A DNA stretch of 64,000 nucleotides, taken from assembly GCA_024449915.1 (NCBI GenBank), contig JAMZAV010000006.1, positions 186,001 through 250,000 on the forward strand, read 5' to 3'. This DNA comes from Sweltsa coloradensis. Taxonomy: Eukaryota; Arthropoda; Insecta; Plecoptera; Chloroperlidae. This document shows, in pieces, positions 32,218 to 43,759 of this stretch (its first letter is position 1; the number at the start of each line of letters is the position of its first letter). The notes under the pieces were generated by a model that was given only the letters and a program-made list of their open reading frames with translations, was not told where the DNA came from and searched no databases. Position numbers and translations under genes: made by a program.

Positions 32218-33076
32218 TACTATAAACCATATTTATTTATGGCCTGAGATAATCAACTTATCTGAACTATCCATTGCCGCTGATTGCTGTTACTCATGGA
32301 GCATGCAATTCGGTTGAACAATCAGTCAGGAAAATAACCTTACAGAGTAAAAGTTAAATAGTATGAGTGGACATTATTTTTTAGAAAATGTATGTAAAAC
32401 ATAATATGGCAGCTGGGGTGGAATAACAACAAAAGTGAAATATCTATACTCGTCTCAATCAAAACAATGTAGACTTTGTTTTTTTAATAGCGTGACGATC
32501 ATATAAGAGAACTATTGACTCTTTTCGACACTGCATTTTGTAATGTTTCTCGACCCGGCTTGTCCACCAATGAGCCAGATGTCCCAACAAAAGTGAATGT
32601 TTTCTGACAGATTTATAATTAAATTTTAACTTTTAAGGGTAAGATTTATGTTGATTTGAAATTAACTGGGAACGCAAACGGACTCTCGAATATTCGTCGA
32701 TATGTACCTTCAAACGATCGATATCGATCATACCTTAACTTAATTATAATATAAATGGCTTTGAAAGTGGCTAACAATACCGATTTATTGATTATTGATT
32801 ATTTATTATTGATGCCATTGGTCGAAACAAATTTGTTTTTCAAGTTGAGTTGATTAGTATCTATCATATCAAAAATTAAGTCTGATCAAGAGAAAATTGA
32901 GAAAAATAGAGCCAAGATCGTTTCGATTCTCGAAGCATGGCAATCAATTACTATTGAACAACGCCTCTGCCAGGCAGTTGACGTTTATTTTAAAATATAG
33001 TTAAACAAAAGATACTTTGCGATTATTTTTACACTATTATCATTTGTGCATTTTCATGAAAAAGGTAGACAGAACT
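32218..33076. other. AT-rich intergenic DNA
   Basis: No gene or element recognised. It holds scattered ATCGAT words like those of intron 7. Confidence 0.5.
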
Positions 33077-33082
33077 TTGACT

Positions 33083-33130
33083 AGGAAAACGCCAAAGTCG
33101 TTGTTAGACGAGTGAGCGACGAACACACCT
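33083..33130 (-). repeat. Helentron-like terminus, family 2
   Basis: CTAGGAAAACGCCAAAGTC then GTTGTTAGACGAGTGAGCG. This is the reverse of the 3' terminus seen at 35285-35346. The other end of this copy was not found with certainty; it may be at 36765-36780 (GCTCACTCGTCTAA). Confidence 0.5.
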
Positions 33131-34061
33131 CCGCAGAATCTAATCATACAGCACAAAGTCAGATTTTTCTTATTATTAAGAAGGCAGTGGAACTGTTAAC
33201 TATAAGAGACCTGTATGGGATGGGAAGGCATCATATACAAAATTTTCAAAATTTAAAAAAAAAAGAAAAGTTTTTGTGGGAGGTGTAGTAAAGTGTGCAG
33301 AAACACCCATGTCGGGGCTGCCCCTATTATATACCCCTATGTAAAATCATGAAGCCTACTTTCACTGTTTTCATTATGCCTCTTGTTTTAGTTTATAATG
33401 TAGGCCTAGTGTCGTCCTTTAACGGAAAATATGCATAGGGCCTAATCAAATTACATGAGTCTTCAGACACTTCGGACAATTTCAACCTTCAACCTTCACA
33501 TGCCTCAATAAAAAACAAAGTCAGGCAAAGTCTTTTGTATTAAATGTCATCTGCAGCTGCATTCAAGTTTCGCTATAACTTATTACTCAATGGTGTTATT
33601 CGTGTATGATGTTTGATTTACGCAATTAATATAAGATTTTTTGTTAACCACAACAAAAGTAAAAAAAAAAAAGTAGTGATACTGATACCGCATGCGGATT
33701 TAAAATAAAAATATAAGAAATAAGTATTAGAAAACCAAAACGACCTAGAGCTACCGAGCCAAAACAACATGCCATCTGCGTACATCGATAGTCATCTTTC
33801 CGAAATACTCCCATGTTTTCTCATTTCTGAGTCTGGGTTTCTGGGTAATCTATGCCAAACAGTATCTCAAATAAGTACGGTAAGTAGTAGGAGTTATTAA
33901 ATCTATACCCTTGACTTTATCAGACGCTTGTGTTCGAAAATACACAAAAAGGCAGGCTCCGTTGCTAAAGGCAATCGCACTGTTCGACATCTATGACGCC
34001 AAGAAAATCTTATGAGTAATTATGATGCACTAGTGCACATCGATTCATCACTAACTTGTCG

Positions 34062-34094
34062 CTTACTAACTAACTAACTAACTAACTAGCTAAA
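34062..34094 (+). repeat. (CTAA)n microsatellite
   Basis: TAACTAACTAACTAACTAAC preceding the family-2 terminus at 34110. Confidence 0.85.
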
Positions 34095-34269
34095 AAACTA
34101 ACGCCGTGCACGAGTGAGCGAGTCATGTGTTGAGTACCCGGGAACATTTGTATTCAAGTTGATTGATATTATATAAGAAGGTATAAACGAAAGGGTTTTG
34201 AGTTTAGTTGGTATATGGATGCGTTATCTGTAAGGCCATAATGCGCCACTCTAGCCTATGATAGGCTAG

Positions 34270-34548
34270 GGAGGAAAACCGACAGTGTTGGCCCGAGCGC
34301 TAAGCGCTCGACTCTGATTCTGAAGGTCCCGGGTTCAAATCCCGTCGAGACCGGCAATCCTGACTGAAGGTTTTTTTTCGCGGTTTTCCTCAGTCGTTAA
34401 TGCGAATGCAAGGGATTGAGTCCTCTCAAATAGTCCTCGGACATCCCTTCACAATTGTCCTATCCGCATTATACCTAGTAAGTCACCTAAAGAGGGTCAC
34501 ATGTGTATACCCTACAGCGGGCAACCTACAAAAAAAAATTAGGGAGGA
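34270..34548 (+). repeat. tRNA-derived SINE with A-rich tail
   Basis: The head has TGGCCCGAGCGCTAAGCGCT (A box side) and GGTCCCGGGTTCAAATCCCG (B box). The body follows and the copy ends with AAAAAAAAATTA. The anticodon stem is weak, and the sequence continues far beyond a tRNA, so this is a SINE. Confidence 0.7.
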
Positions 34549-34586
34549 AAGAACCATGCTGAATCTTGCCTTAGTTAGGTGGAGGA

Positions 34587-34943
34587 TTTTTGGTTTATTT
34601 GGATAAGGACGCGTCAACCATTAGGTCATAATGCACCACTCTCTCATGCTGGTCAGAACCAGCCACGGGTAAGTGGAGGAAGGGGGGTTTCTCACGTCGC
34701 GGTCGTCATCGTCTTTGTCATCGTTCGTTGTGTCATTGTTTTCGTCGACGGGGGGTCGTCAAGGGAAGGGGACATGGTCCCCGACGACGATTGCCAGAGC
34801 TCGCCTCTAGTTTTGGGGAGTAAGATACTCCGCTCTTTCTAGCTGATGTTTGCGAGGTGGACTTTTTCTCTTGAATCGCCTTTTACGATTAGCAGAGCCA
34901 TGCTCTGGGCCAATTCTACCCCGGGCCCAGACGGGGAGGTAGG
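34587..34943 (-). repeat. Inverted copy of the Academ-like tail
   Basis: Matches 30546-30921 in reverse. It includes CTCGCCTCTAG, CCCGGGCCCAGACG and the Asp-rich GTCATCGTCTTTGTCATCG block. It is a fragment without terminal repeats. Confidence 0.8.
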
Positions 34944-35084
34944 TGGAGGAAATGGAATGTTCCCAGACTCGACACATGGCTCACTCACTCACTTGTCTTA
35001 CAGCGACTTTGGCGCTTTCCTAGTAGAACATGTTTTGAAATGCATACAATAGTATGGAAAACATATATAGCCAATGCAAAATAC

Positions 35085-35346
35085 TAGGGAAACGCCAAAG
35101 TCGTTGTTAGACGAGTGAGTGAGCCATGTGTTGAGCACCCGGTAACATTCCTTTTCTTCCCCCTACCTTAGGCCTCCCTAGCCTATCATAGGCTACAGTG
35201 GAGCATTATGGCCTAAACTAAGACCTTAACTTAAATACCCTATTATTTATACGAATATAATAATCAAACTTAAATGCAAATGTTCCCGCGTACTCAACAC
35301 ATGACTCTCTCACTCGTCTAACAACGACTTTGGCGTTTCCCTAGTC
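35085..35346. repeat. Palindromic pair of family-2 Helentron-like ends
   Basis: The left end CTAGGGAAACGCCAAAGTC..TTAGACGAGTGAG..CATGTGTTGAG is mirrored by CTCAACACATG..CTCACTCGTCTAA..GACTTTGGCGTTTCCCTAG. Each has the CTAGT end preceded by an AACG/CGTT stem. A third, single end lies at about 34982-35022. Confidence 0.7.
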
Positions 35347-35445
35347 GAGTTGGCTAAAGCGCCCTTATAGCCGAAATGTGGGAGACGTAGGTTCAATAGT
35401 CGAGAAAGATTTTGTAATTTCTGGATTGTATTTTTTAAATTATTT
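35345..35445 (+). repeat. tRNA-like SINE fragment
   Basis: GAGTTGGCTAAAGCGCC and GTGGGAGACGTAGGTTCAAT resemble the SINE head at 19635-19725 in reverse, with the same TTGTAATTTCTGGATTGTAT tail. Confidence 0.5.
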
Positions 35446-35650
35446 AACATGTTTTGAAATGTATATAACGCAGTGTAGTCCATTATCTGTGACAATACTA
35501 TGGAAAACATAGCCAGTACGAAATACGTGAAAATATTGCAAGGTTTACTCAATCTACGAGCGGAATTTGGGGGTACCTTGACGTCCAACACTCGATTAAC
35601 CTTGAATGGACACAGCATTTCACAGCCAGGTAAATAACAAACAAAAATAT

Positions 35651-36424
35651 TTGGATGAGCGTAGCGAGCGAAGCGAGTGGAGCGAAGACTTAAATTTCAC
35701 TGACCCCCCAAAAAATTAAGCTCAAGTTTTTTTCTTTTTTTTTTTTTTCCGTCTGTTTGTTCGCTCTTTACCGGGCAAACGGCATATGCGATCTTGATAA
35801 AAATTTTGCCCAGGACCTTCGAAATCTCTGAACTTAGACTTGCCACGTTTTTGGGTACAATCGAAGAAATATTTCTTATGAATATCGTACTTTTACGATT
35901 TTTTTCGATTTTTATTGCGATATTTTCGTGCCATTTGGGCCAATTCTGACCAAACGGGTGGGGCTACAACGTTCATATTTCACATGGACATTAAGGTAAT
36001 GGTGATGTATTGCTTTCTGAAAGAAAAAATTGAAAAAATTAGCCAGAATCGAGAGAAATAAAGCTTTTAATATACGTTTTTTGACTTTTTGTGCGATATT
36101 TTCGTGCCATTTGGGCCAATTCTGACCAAACGTTTGGGGCTACAACGTTCATATTATACATGGACATTAAGGTTATGGTTATGTATTACCTTTTGAAAGA
36201 AAAAGTGGAAAAATTTAGCCAGAATTCATAGAAATAAAGCTTTTAATACAAGTTTTTTACGGTAAATAATACCAATTGACAAGAAACAAAAGAAACTTGA
36301 CAACATTCACCTTCAATTCGTAGGCAGCAAAACAAAGCACTTGCAAAAGTAAAGATATCCCACGCAAACTAAAACCTTTAAAAAGCTCATCCATCAACGC
36401 GGCGGGACTTTAGCGTTTTCCTAG
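35651..36424 (+). mobile_element. Helentron-like non-autonomous element, best + copy
   Basis: It begins TTGGATGAGCGTAGCGAGCG and ends AAGCTCATCCATCAACGCGG, then CGGGACTTTAGCGTTTTCCTAG before T. The first bases and the subterminal GCTCATCCA are inverted repeats. AACGC/GCGTT forms a hairpin just before the CTAG end. The middle has two ~160-bp tandem units, each with TTCGTGCCATTTGGGCCAAT (35926, 36091). Tandem core units, subterminal inverted repeats and a 3' hairpin are features of HINEs (Helentron-associated elements). No protein is encoded. Confidence 0.65.
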
Positions 36425-36630
36425 TATTTCAAAATGAAAACCATTGTCGTTAAAATAATTTCTATACATTTCAACGTATTTTTCAGTTTTTTATTTCTTG
36501 TAGGTTTAAATCGCAACAGATTGTGCTTATTTTGTTAGCAGTTCTCATCTACCTGGTCACGGATGTCTTTTTAAAATTTCAGCTCAGTCTATTTGGCCGT
36601 TCGGCCGTATGAGCCCGGACAGACAGACAT

Positions 36631-36706
36631 TTATCATTTAACATTTAACATTTAACATTTAACATTTAACATTTAACATTTAACATTTAACATTTAACAT
36701 TTAACA
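36631..36706 (+). repeat. (ATTTAAC)n minisatellite
   Basis: Ten or so copies of a 7-bp unit. Confidence 0.92.
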
Positions 36707-36785
36707 AACAGACAAATTAATCACGACCAAGGACCGATCGAGTAGCGTTGTAGACTACGTTCGCTGCGCTCACTCGTCTAACAAT

Positions 36786-37480
36786 TAACTAGGAAACGCT
36801 CAGTTGGACGCGTTGATAAGCGAGCACGTGCTATAGCTAGACCCACATTGCACATAAAATTTATGGCGTTTGCGTTTCCAATATTATTTATTATTGCCAA
36901 GGTATTTGGGTAAACCCGTGTGTGAAAAACCTTTATTTTGTTGATAAAATCCACCGCCATCTAGATGAACTTGACTCCTTGGGAAAACTATTTAAACTCT
37001 TTGGTGACAAATAATAGACTGCTTTCTCGAAAGTATTTTGATTACTTCTAGGTGGCAGTGTATTAGATAGAAACTTCGCGCGTCTTTTCGTTGCCATGGC
37101 AACGTTACTTTTGTTATAATGTAATTTCCATCTACACTACTTATCGGATCAAAATAAAATTTACATATTCTTGACCGGACGGACATTCTAAATGATTTGG
37201 CTATCTCAGATTTTGTCGCCGGTTAGTTTGAAAAAAAAACTTTCGATTAACTTTAATGTAACTTTTTAACTTTTTGAACGATTTTGCCACAAAACTAATG
37301 GCATTCAATCGAGAACAAAGCTTGCGGATGGTCAAAATTTCAACTCGATCCGAGCCTCCGTTCGAACGTTATCGCGAGACATACAAACAAAAAAAAAAAC
37401 AAACAAAAAAAAAAACAAAACCAGTGACTAATTTTTCCGGCAGAGTCAAATGGAAACGCTCGCTTCGCTCGCTTAATGAT
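36786..37480 (-). mobile_element. Helentron-like relative, poorly defined
   Basis: The left end CTAGGAAACGC..GCGTTGATAAGCGAGC and the right part CGCTCGCTTCGCTCGCTTAA follow the layout of the 37574 copy but with a different body. The 175-codon frame overlapping it (37274-37801) is repeat-driven, Lys-rich and not a gene. Confidence 0.4.
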
Positions 37481-37573
37481 TGCAAGGTGTACTCAATGAG
37501 CGGAATTTTGGGTAACCTTGAGCGTGTAACATTTGATACACCTTGGTCACTGCATGCAAACATGATTTATTTA

Positions 37574-38205
37574 CTAGGAAGCTTCGCAAACGCTTTTTCA
37601 GGCGCGTTGTTGGATGAGCGTAATTTTTTTTTAAACGAAAAAACGCGTAAAATTGAGATTTTCATGAGAAATTATTTTTCGATTGCGCTAAAATTTCAAA
37701 TCAATATATTAATTTATAAAATTAAGGTTCTGTATAAAAATCGTTTTAATCGGATAAGGCATGTAGGTGTTATAAGTCAAAGAAATGTAAAACAAAAATA
37801 AAAAACGTAAAATTGCGATTTTCGTGAAAAATTATTTTTTGATTGCGCTCAAATTTCACACGAACATATTAATTCATAAAATTAAGGTTCTGTGAAAAAA
37901 TCATTACAATCGGATAAAGCATGTAGGTGTTTTAAGTCAAAGAAATTTTTTTTAAATCGAAAAAAATCGTAAAATTGCGATTTTCATAAAAAATTATTTT
38001 TCGATAGCGCTCAAAAACGTGGCAGTTCTTGGTTCAGAGATTTCGAAGGCCTCCATAAAATTTCATGGCAATTAGAGTATCGGTTTAGCCGGAATCGTGC
38101 TAACAGACACACAATAATACAAACAGAAAGGGAAAAAAACATTTCGGATTTTTTTCTCCAGTGTAGTGAAATGGAATCTTCGCTTCGCTCGCTACGCTCA
38201 TCCAA
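37574..38205 (-). mobile_element. Helentron-like element, full copy
   Basis: CTAGGAAGCTTCGCAAACGC at the left, then GCGCGTTGTTGGATGAGCG; the right end is CTCGCTACGCTCATCCAA. Inside are about two and a half ~155-bp units with TTTCATGAGAAAT and ATCGGATAAAGCATGTAGG. It shares its ends with 35651-36424 but has its own core. Confidence 0.68.
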
Positions 38206-38263
38206 TAAACAAAAGACATTGCCGTTAAATTAAATGTGACATTCTCAGCCAACATTCAATTTA

Positions 38264-38828
38264 CTAGGTCCTGCCGCGTTGTTGGATGAGCTTAATTGGT
38301 GCATTGAGCTGCCATGTGTTATGCGGATTTTCTGTTGTTCTGTGAAAAAATTTGAAGATTTTTTAAAAATTAAATTAAACAATATAAAAAATTAACTTAA
38401 AATTGTAATTTTTCTAATAAATCGAAATTTAAAAAAAGGAAAAAATCGTAATATTGAAATTTTCATAAGAAATAATTATTCGATTGCGCACAAATTTTAC
38501 ACGAATATATTAATTCATAAAATTAAAGTTGTGTGATCGGATAAAGCATGTAGTCGAAAGTCGAAGGAATTTTTTTTAAATCGAAAAAAATCGTAAAATT
38601 ACGATTTTCATGAGAAATAATTTTTCGATTACGCTAAAAACGTGGCAGTTCTTAGTTCAGAGATTTCGAAGGTCTCCAGAAAATTTCATCGCAATTGGAG
38701 TATCGGTTTAGCCGGAATCGTGTTAACAGACACACAAAAATACAAACAGAAAAAAAGAAAAACATTCCGGATTTTTTTCTCCAGTGTAGTGAAATGGAAT
38801 CTTCGCTACGCTTGCTACGCTCATCCAA
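38264..38828 (-). mobile_element. Helentron-like element, second copy in tandem
   Basis: CTAGGTCCTGCCGCGTTGTTGGATGAGC to CTTGCTACGCTCATCCAA. It is the same family as 37574-38205, placed 58 bp away in the same orientation. Confidence 0.66.
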
Positions 38829-39048
38829 TTATTTTTTGTGAGTTTAAGTCGTAACGGATTTTGCTCAAAATGTTAACTGCATCCTGAGGATTGGTACATA
38901 TATGTCTGTTTAAAATTTCAGCTCAATTTGTTTAGACGTTTGGCCGTTCAGGAGCGAACTCACCGACAAAAAACGATCTTGTACCGTTTGACTTGCGTTG
39001 TAAGACTCCGTCGCTTCGCTCCCTCGTCTAATAAATACAAATAGTCAT

Positions 39049-39172
39049 CTTTAGAGTCTGCCCACTTGGTCACAACTGATTTTCAGTGGGATAAATGAAA
39101 TTTAATGCAGACCAAGCAACTAGTTGGCGCAGACACCATGGACTATAATGTCCAACTAGAGACCGGTGTTTT
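39049..39172 (-). repeat. SINE fragment
   Basis: AGAGTCTGCCCACTTGGTCA and GACCAAGCAACTAG are diverged forms of the 3' end of the 7090 SINE, in reverse. Confidence 0.5.
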
Positions 39173-39175
39173 AAA

Positions 39176-39392
39176 CTAGGAAAACGCTTAAGTCCCGCCG
39201 CGTTGATGGATGAGCTTTTTTGTAAGTTTGCGTAGGACCACTTTTCCTTTGCAAGTGCTTTTTGAATGCATTGTAGGTGATTGTTGTCAAGTTTCTATTG
39301 TAACTTATTAATTGTTATTATAAACCTCAAAAAACTCATATTGAAACCTTTATTCTATGGATTCTGGCTAACTTTTTCAACTTTTTTCTTTC
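39176..39392 (-). mobile_element. Helentron-like element, left piece split by the BEL insertion
   Basis: CTAGGAAAACGCTTAAGTCC then CGCGTTGATGGATGAGC is the reverse of the end at 36375-36424. It continues to TTTTTTCTTTC, where the retrotransposon begins. The remainder resumes at 45746. Confidence 0.75.
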
Positions 39393-39807
39393 TGTTTAGG
39401 ATTAGAATTTTGAATCTATTTTCCCTCCCTTCCATATCCTTACGCCGCACTGCAAATATAAACTGTAGTACAAACCAGTCCGACAACTACGTCATTAAAT
39501 CATCTGACATTGTTCAAGTTCGCGTCATTCGCCCTAGGCAGGCGCACCATTCACTGCCGAGCTACAGTGGTGTGTAGACCACATCGTGTGTTTATTAGTT
39601 TAAAATTATTATTTAGTGGAAAAGTCAAGACAACGGAACCAACCAAGCCGAGCTGTGCTGTGCCTTGACCAACAAGTGACTTTAAGGTGAGTGCGGCTTC
39701 CTAAACAACAACATTCATTCCTAAACTCTACTGCTCCTAACCCCAACCTCCGGCGACAATTTATTTTAAAATTTTTACTTTCTTTATTATGTCTCCCTGC
39801 ATAGACA
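39393..39807 (+). repeat. 5' LTR of the BEL/Pao element
   Basis: TGTTTAGGATTAG ... CATAGACA. It differs from the 3' LTR at about ten positions, many of them single-base insertions or deletions. Confidence 0.93.
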
Positions 39808-39979
39808 TAGTTCGGTCCTCCGTAGGCCCGATCAAGGTTCGTTAGTCTAGCATTTTGATTGGGTTTTGTTAATTTTTTGTCTTGATTCTATTCCACTCTT
39901 TTGATAGGCGATCTAGCGCCAGGGCTATCGCTTTTGTTTTGTATTTAGTGTCCTAAGTAAGTTGTCCTGTCACTTTTAA

Positions 39980-41200
39980 CTATGGCCGAGAAAGCACTCA
40001 AAACTAAACTTGAAATAAATTAGCCAGTCTCGATGTACGTAACAACGAGAATTCGTAAGCTTCAAACGCTCTTTGACCTAACTAAGGAAATACCAGGAAA
40101 CTCACCAAAGTAACAACCTTAAAAGTGAGATTTAAAAACACATCGATAACATTTCCGAAGAATTCACCAAAATCCACGCAGAAATCGTTGAAACTCAATT
40201 ACTTCTTGATTCTGGGGACTGTTGTTGACTCAAAAAGTCTTAGAATCATTCGACGATATTTATTATGAGGTAAAGGCCATTTGCAGAGTCATTTAAAGGG
40301 ACTACGGAAACTGCAACATCAGCGGGGAATGCCAGGCACACCCCTCGTTTACCCAAAATAAATATTCCTACGTTTGATGGCAGCTATCAACATTGGGGTG
40401 TCATTTTACGATACTTATCGCTGCTTAATCCATGACAATGAGTCACTTACGAACATAGAGCGTTTCCCAATACCTTATCACGTTAGTAAGGGGGAAACCG
40501 GCTACAAGCATTGTATTGAGTCTGCCTATTACAGATGCTAATTACGAAATTTTGTTTGGCAAGCTCTAATAGAGAAATACCACAACAAACGAGTCCTTGC
40601 CACTAAATCTAGACAAAATGTTTGAGTTTAAAGCACTCACGTCTGAGTCTTTATCGGGACAAACTCATTTCTAGAAACTTTTCAAGAGTGCGTCGTAGCC
40701 CTTCGTCACCAAAACCCATTCCTGACTTAGGTGACTTTGTATTATTAACATAGCATTACACAACTTGGACCGACCAACTCGGAAGCTGTTGAAATGCAAT
40801 TGAAATTTGACGGACATACCAAGTTATGACAGTTTGATGAATTTTATTCAAGGTCATGTTAAAGTCCTTGAACTATCAAACATTGACAAAGACTTCCTAT
40901 AAGTCTCCCTCTGTGAAGCCTACGCAATCTAGCCGGCCATCACATTCATTGATAATAAAGTTGTTCAGGGTCGTTCATTCGTGGCGGCTGTTAAAACCCA
41001 CTACCAAAATCTTGCCGTGCTGCAAGCAACAACATTCTATCTATAAATGTCCTGAGTTTTTAGCTCTTGATCCTAGTCGACGCCACGATCGATTTGCGAT
41101 CTTTACGTTTATGTTTCAATTGCTTAAAAAACCCCGCACATGAAAACGCAATGTCCTTCAAACACGTCGTGTTTACAATGCAACTATCGTCATAACACGC
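39980..41200 (+). pseudogene. BEL/Pao gag-like region, degraded
   Basis: Starts near ATGGCCGAGAAAGCACT (39982) and is soon stopped. A zinc-knuckle-like CC...H....C with YKCPEF lies at about 41018-41060, the usual end of BEL gag. Between them all frames are broken. Confidence 0.6.
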
Positions 41201-41293
41201 TACTGCATTCTAGTAGCCAAACAAACATGAACCAAATGTTGTATCACCTTCAAGTTCTGACACAGGGAGGTCATCAACCTCGACGAGTACATC

Positions 41294-41500
41294 GTGCCAT
41301 GCCCTCGCCACTCCGGTAGCCTCCACCCCTGTGTTGTTAGGTACAGCTGTTGTTCACTGCAAGGACAATTTTGGTTTTACCAACCGGTAAGAGTTCTTAT
41401 TGATTCAGGAGTCAGTCGTCGTTCATCACCTCAAGTTGTGCAAAAACGTCTTGGGCTGCTTTTTCCCTCCCCTCCCCTAGTAACATTGCTGGTCTAAGTC
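41294..41500 (+). pseudogene. BEL/Pao protease remnant
   Basis: The frame contains VRVLIDSGVSRR, the DSG active-site motif of a retroviral-type aspartic protease. It is broken on both sides. Confidence 0.6.
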
Positions 41501-42099
41501 AGACATGTGTCCAAACCACGGGAGTTGTCAGTTGTACAATCAAGCCTAGAGATTCGGATCATCCTAGGTTGATGACAGATGCTATCGTTTTGTCTACCAT
41601 TACCTCGAACATGCCGGTTATTCACGTTCCTCTTTCTTCCTGCGCCCAATTTAAACATTTAATTTTGGCTGTCCACAATTCAATCTTCCCGGACCTATTG
41701 ATTTCTTCTTGGTGCCGACTTATATCCGGAGTTTTCATTGGTCCCAAGGTTAGTGGGTACCCTTTCCCGCCCTTCTTAGTATTTACGGCTGGGTCATCAT
41801 GGGTAGGATGGCCCTCTCCATCGAGATCGCTTCCCACTGTCACCACGTTGCTAGCCTCAGTTGATTCTTCACTTGAGTTCAACATGAGGAGGTGGGGGAA
41901 AGTTGAAGAACCTCCACAAGCCAAGATAGCCGTTGACCCTGCTGACATTTATTGTGAAGAAGTTGTTTACTAAATGTCATTATCGTGATAACACTGGACG
42001 GTATGTGGTTCCCTTCCCGTTTAAAGAAGATGCACCTACACTAGGCGTTTTCCTATCCACGGGCACTTTTCTCGGCTTCCAGCAACTTAAAACGTCGTC

Positions 42100-42850
42100 T
42101 TACTCGAAAACCCTGACTTCAGAAACCTTATGCAGAGTTCATGCGGGAGTATGAAGATCTGGGACACATGGAAGGGTGTCCTCTTCTTCTAATTTCGTCG
42201 CAGTTTTTTATTCCTCATCATCCCGTTCTCAAGTTGTCAAGTTCTACTACTAAGCTACGTGTTGTATTTGACGCATCTGCTAAAGCTTCATGCAACAGAT
42301 CGCTCAACGATATCCTCCATACAGGACCAAAGCTTCAAGCCGATAAAACAGATGTTATTCTCAAATTCCAATGCACCCCGGGTTTTATTCTCGGCTGACA
42401 TTTGCAAGATGTATCGGCAATCTTTGTTTTACCAGAGCACAGGGTGTTCCAACATATTTTATGGAGGAGTTCATCTGACTCCCCCATAAAGCGTTTTGAA
42501 TTGAAAAACCGTTACCTACGGAGTCTCATCTGCCCCTTGGTTGGCTATAAGAACACTTCATCAGCTAGCTCGAGATGAAGGTGCAAAGTATCCGGATGCA
42601 GCAAAGATTCTTTAAGAGGACATCTATGTTGATGATTTATTGACTGGAGCAGATTCAATTGAAGAGGCGCTCTTCCTTAAAAATCAACTTTTTGATCTCC
42701 TCAAGCCAGGCGGTTTCCAACTGCGAAATGGAGCAGCAACTGCCCGGAAATTCTTGATGATGTCCCACTGATAGACAGGGAGGTTTATCTTGCATTGACT
42801 TCTCCTGACGATTCAGTTGTGAAAATTTCTAGGCATCCACTGGGATGCAC
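42100..42850 (+). pseudogene. BEL/Pao reverse transcriptase remnant
   Basis: LRVVFDASAKAS and SLNDIL lie in one frame (42141-42398), and the catalytic YVDDLLTGAD box at 42625 in another. A stop directly precedes that box and shifts occur at about 42390 and 42490. The polymerase domain cannot be read through. Confidence 0.82.
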
Positions 42851-42879
42851 AGGCGGACGCATTTTCATACAACGTTTCT

Positions 42880-43750
42880 ATGAAAAATGACGTTCACACC
42901 AAACGAGCATTACTGTCCGTACTCGCACGCATCTATGATCCACTGGGTTGGGTCACACCAGCAGTCTTCACTGCCAAATGCATTATCCAAAAATTGTGGT
43001 CCCTTGGGCTCGGTTTTGGGGCGATCCTATACCTCAAGCGATTCACGACCAGTGGATGGTGTTTGCAACCAACTCGACGAATTAGCAAAACTAAGAATCG
43101 AACGTTTCATATTTTCGTCCCCCGAACTAAAAGCCAAACCCAGTTGGATTCTGCGATGCCTCGGAACAAGGTTACTCTGCAGTGATCTACCTTCACACAG
43201 TGATTCTCATTTCAACACTAATGTAAGCTTGGCTAAGGGAAAATCAAAGGTAGCGCCATTGAAAACTCTTTCAATTCCTCGCCTGGAATTTTGCGGAGCC
43301 GTGGGTCCTCTCAAAATTGCTGCAGTATGCCATGCCCATACTCAGCATCAAGATCAATTGTATCGGTACCTATGCTTTTTGCGATTCGGCCACAGTCTTG
43401 GCGTGGCTTTTGTACGCCTCCATTAAGTTGAAACCATTCGTGTCTACCCCTGTCGTCCAGATCCTTGAGGCAACCGAACCGTCAATATGGAATTATGTTT
43501 CAAAAACATCATAACCCAGCTGACTGCGCCAGCAGAGGGCTAACTCCAAAAAAGCTACTCACTCATCCCTTGTGGTGGAGGGGTCCAATATGGTTGTCGT
43601 CCCAACAAGAAGAATGGCCCATTGCAACTGTAAACCCTGCCTACAGCCTTGCGACATTCCCGAAGTCAAAACTTCATCAACATGTTGGTAACGACGAATG
43701 CACCCATTGCGTCCGATGTTTTGGAGAGATTCTCCACTCTGACTAACCTC
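42880..43750 (+). pseudogene. BEL/Pao RNase H / Pao-domain remnant
   Basis: RIYDPLGWVTPAVFTAKC (42926) is the typical block after the polymerase, and SIPRLEFCGA (43273) follows. Frames overlap and shift near 43000 and 43350. Confidence 0.72.
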
Positions 43751-43759
43751 CAGCGCGTT

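Noticed and set aside
34285..34354. tRNA gene
   Set aside because: Good B box but weak anticodon stem, and it is continuous with a SINE body and A-rich tail.
37274..37801. 175-codon Lys/Arg-rich frame
   Set aside because: It spans Helentron-like repeat sequence and an A-rich run; no conserved domain and no copies conserved as protein.
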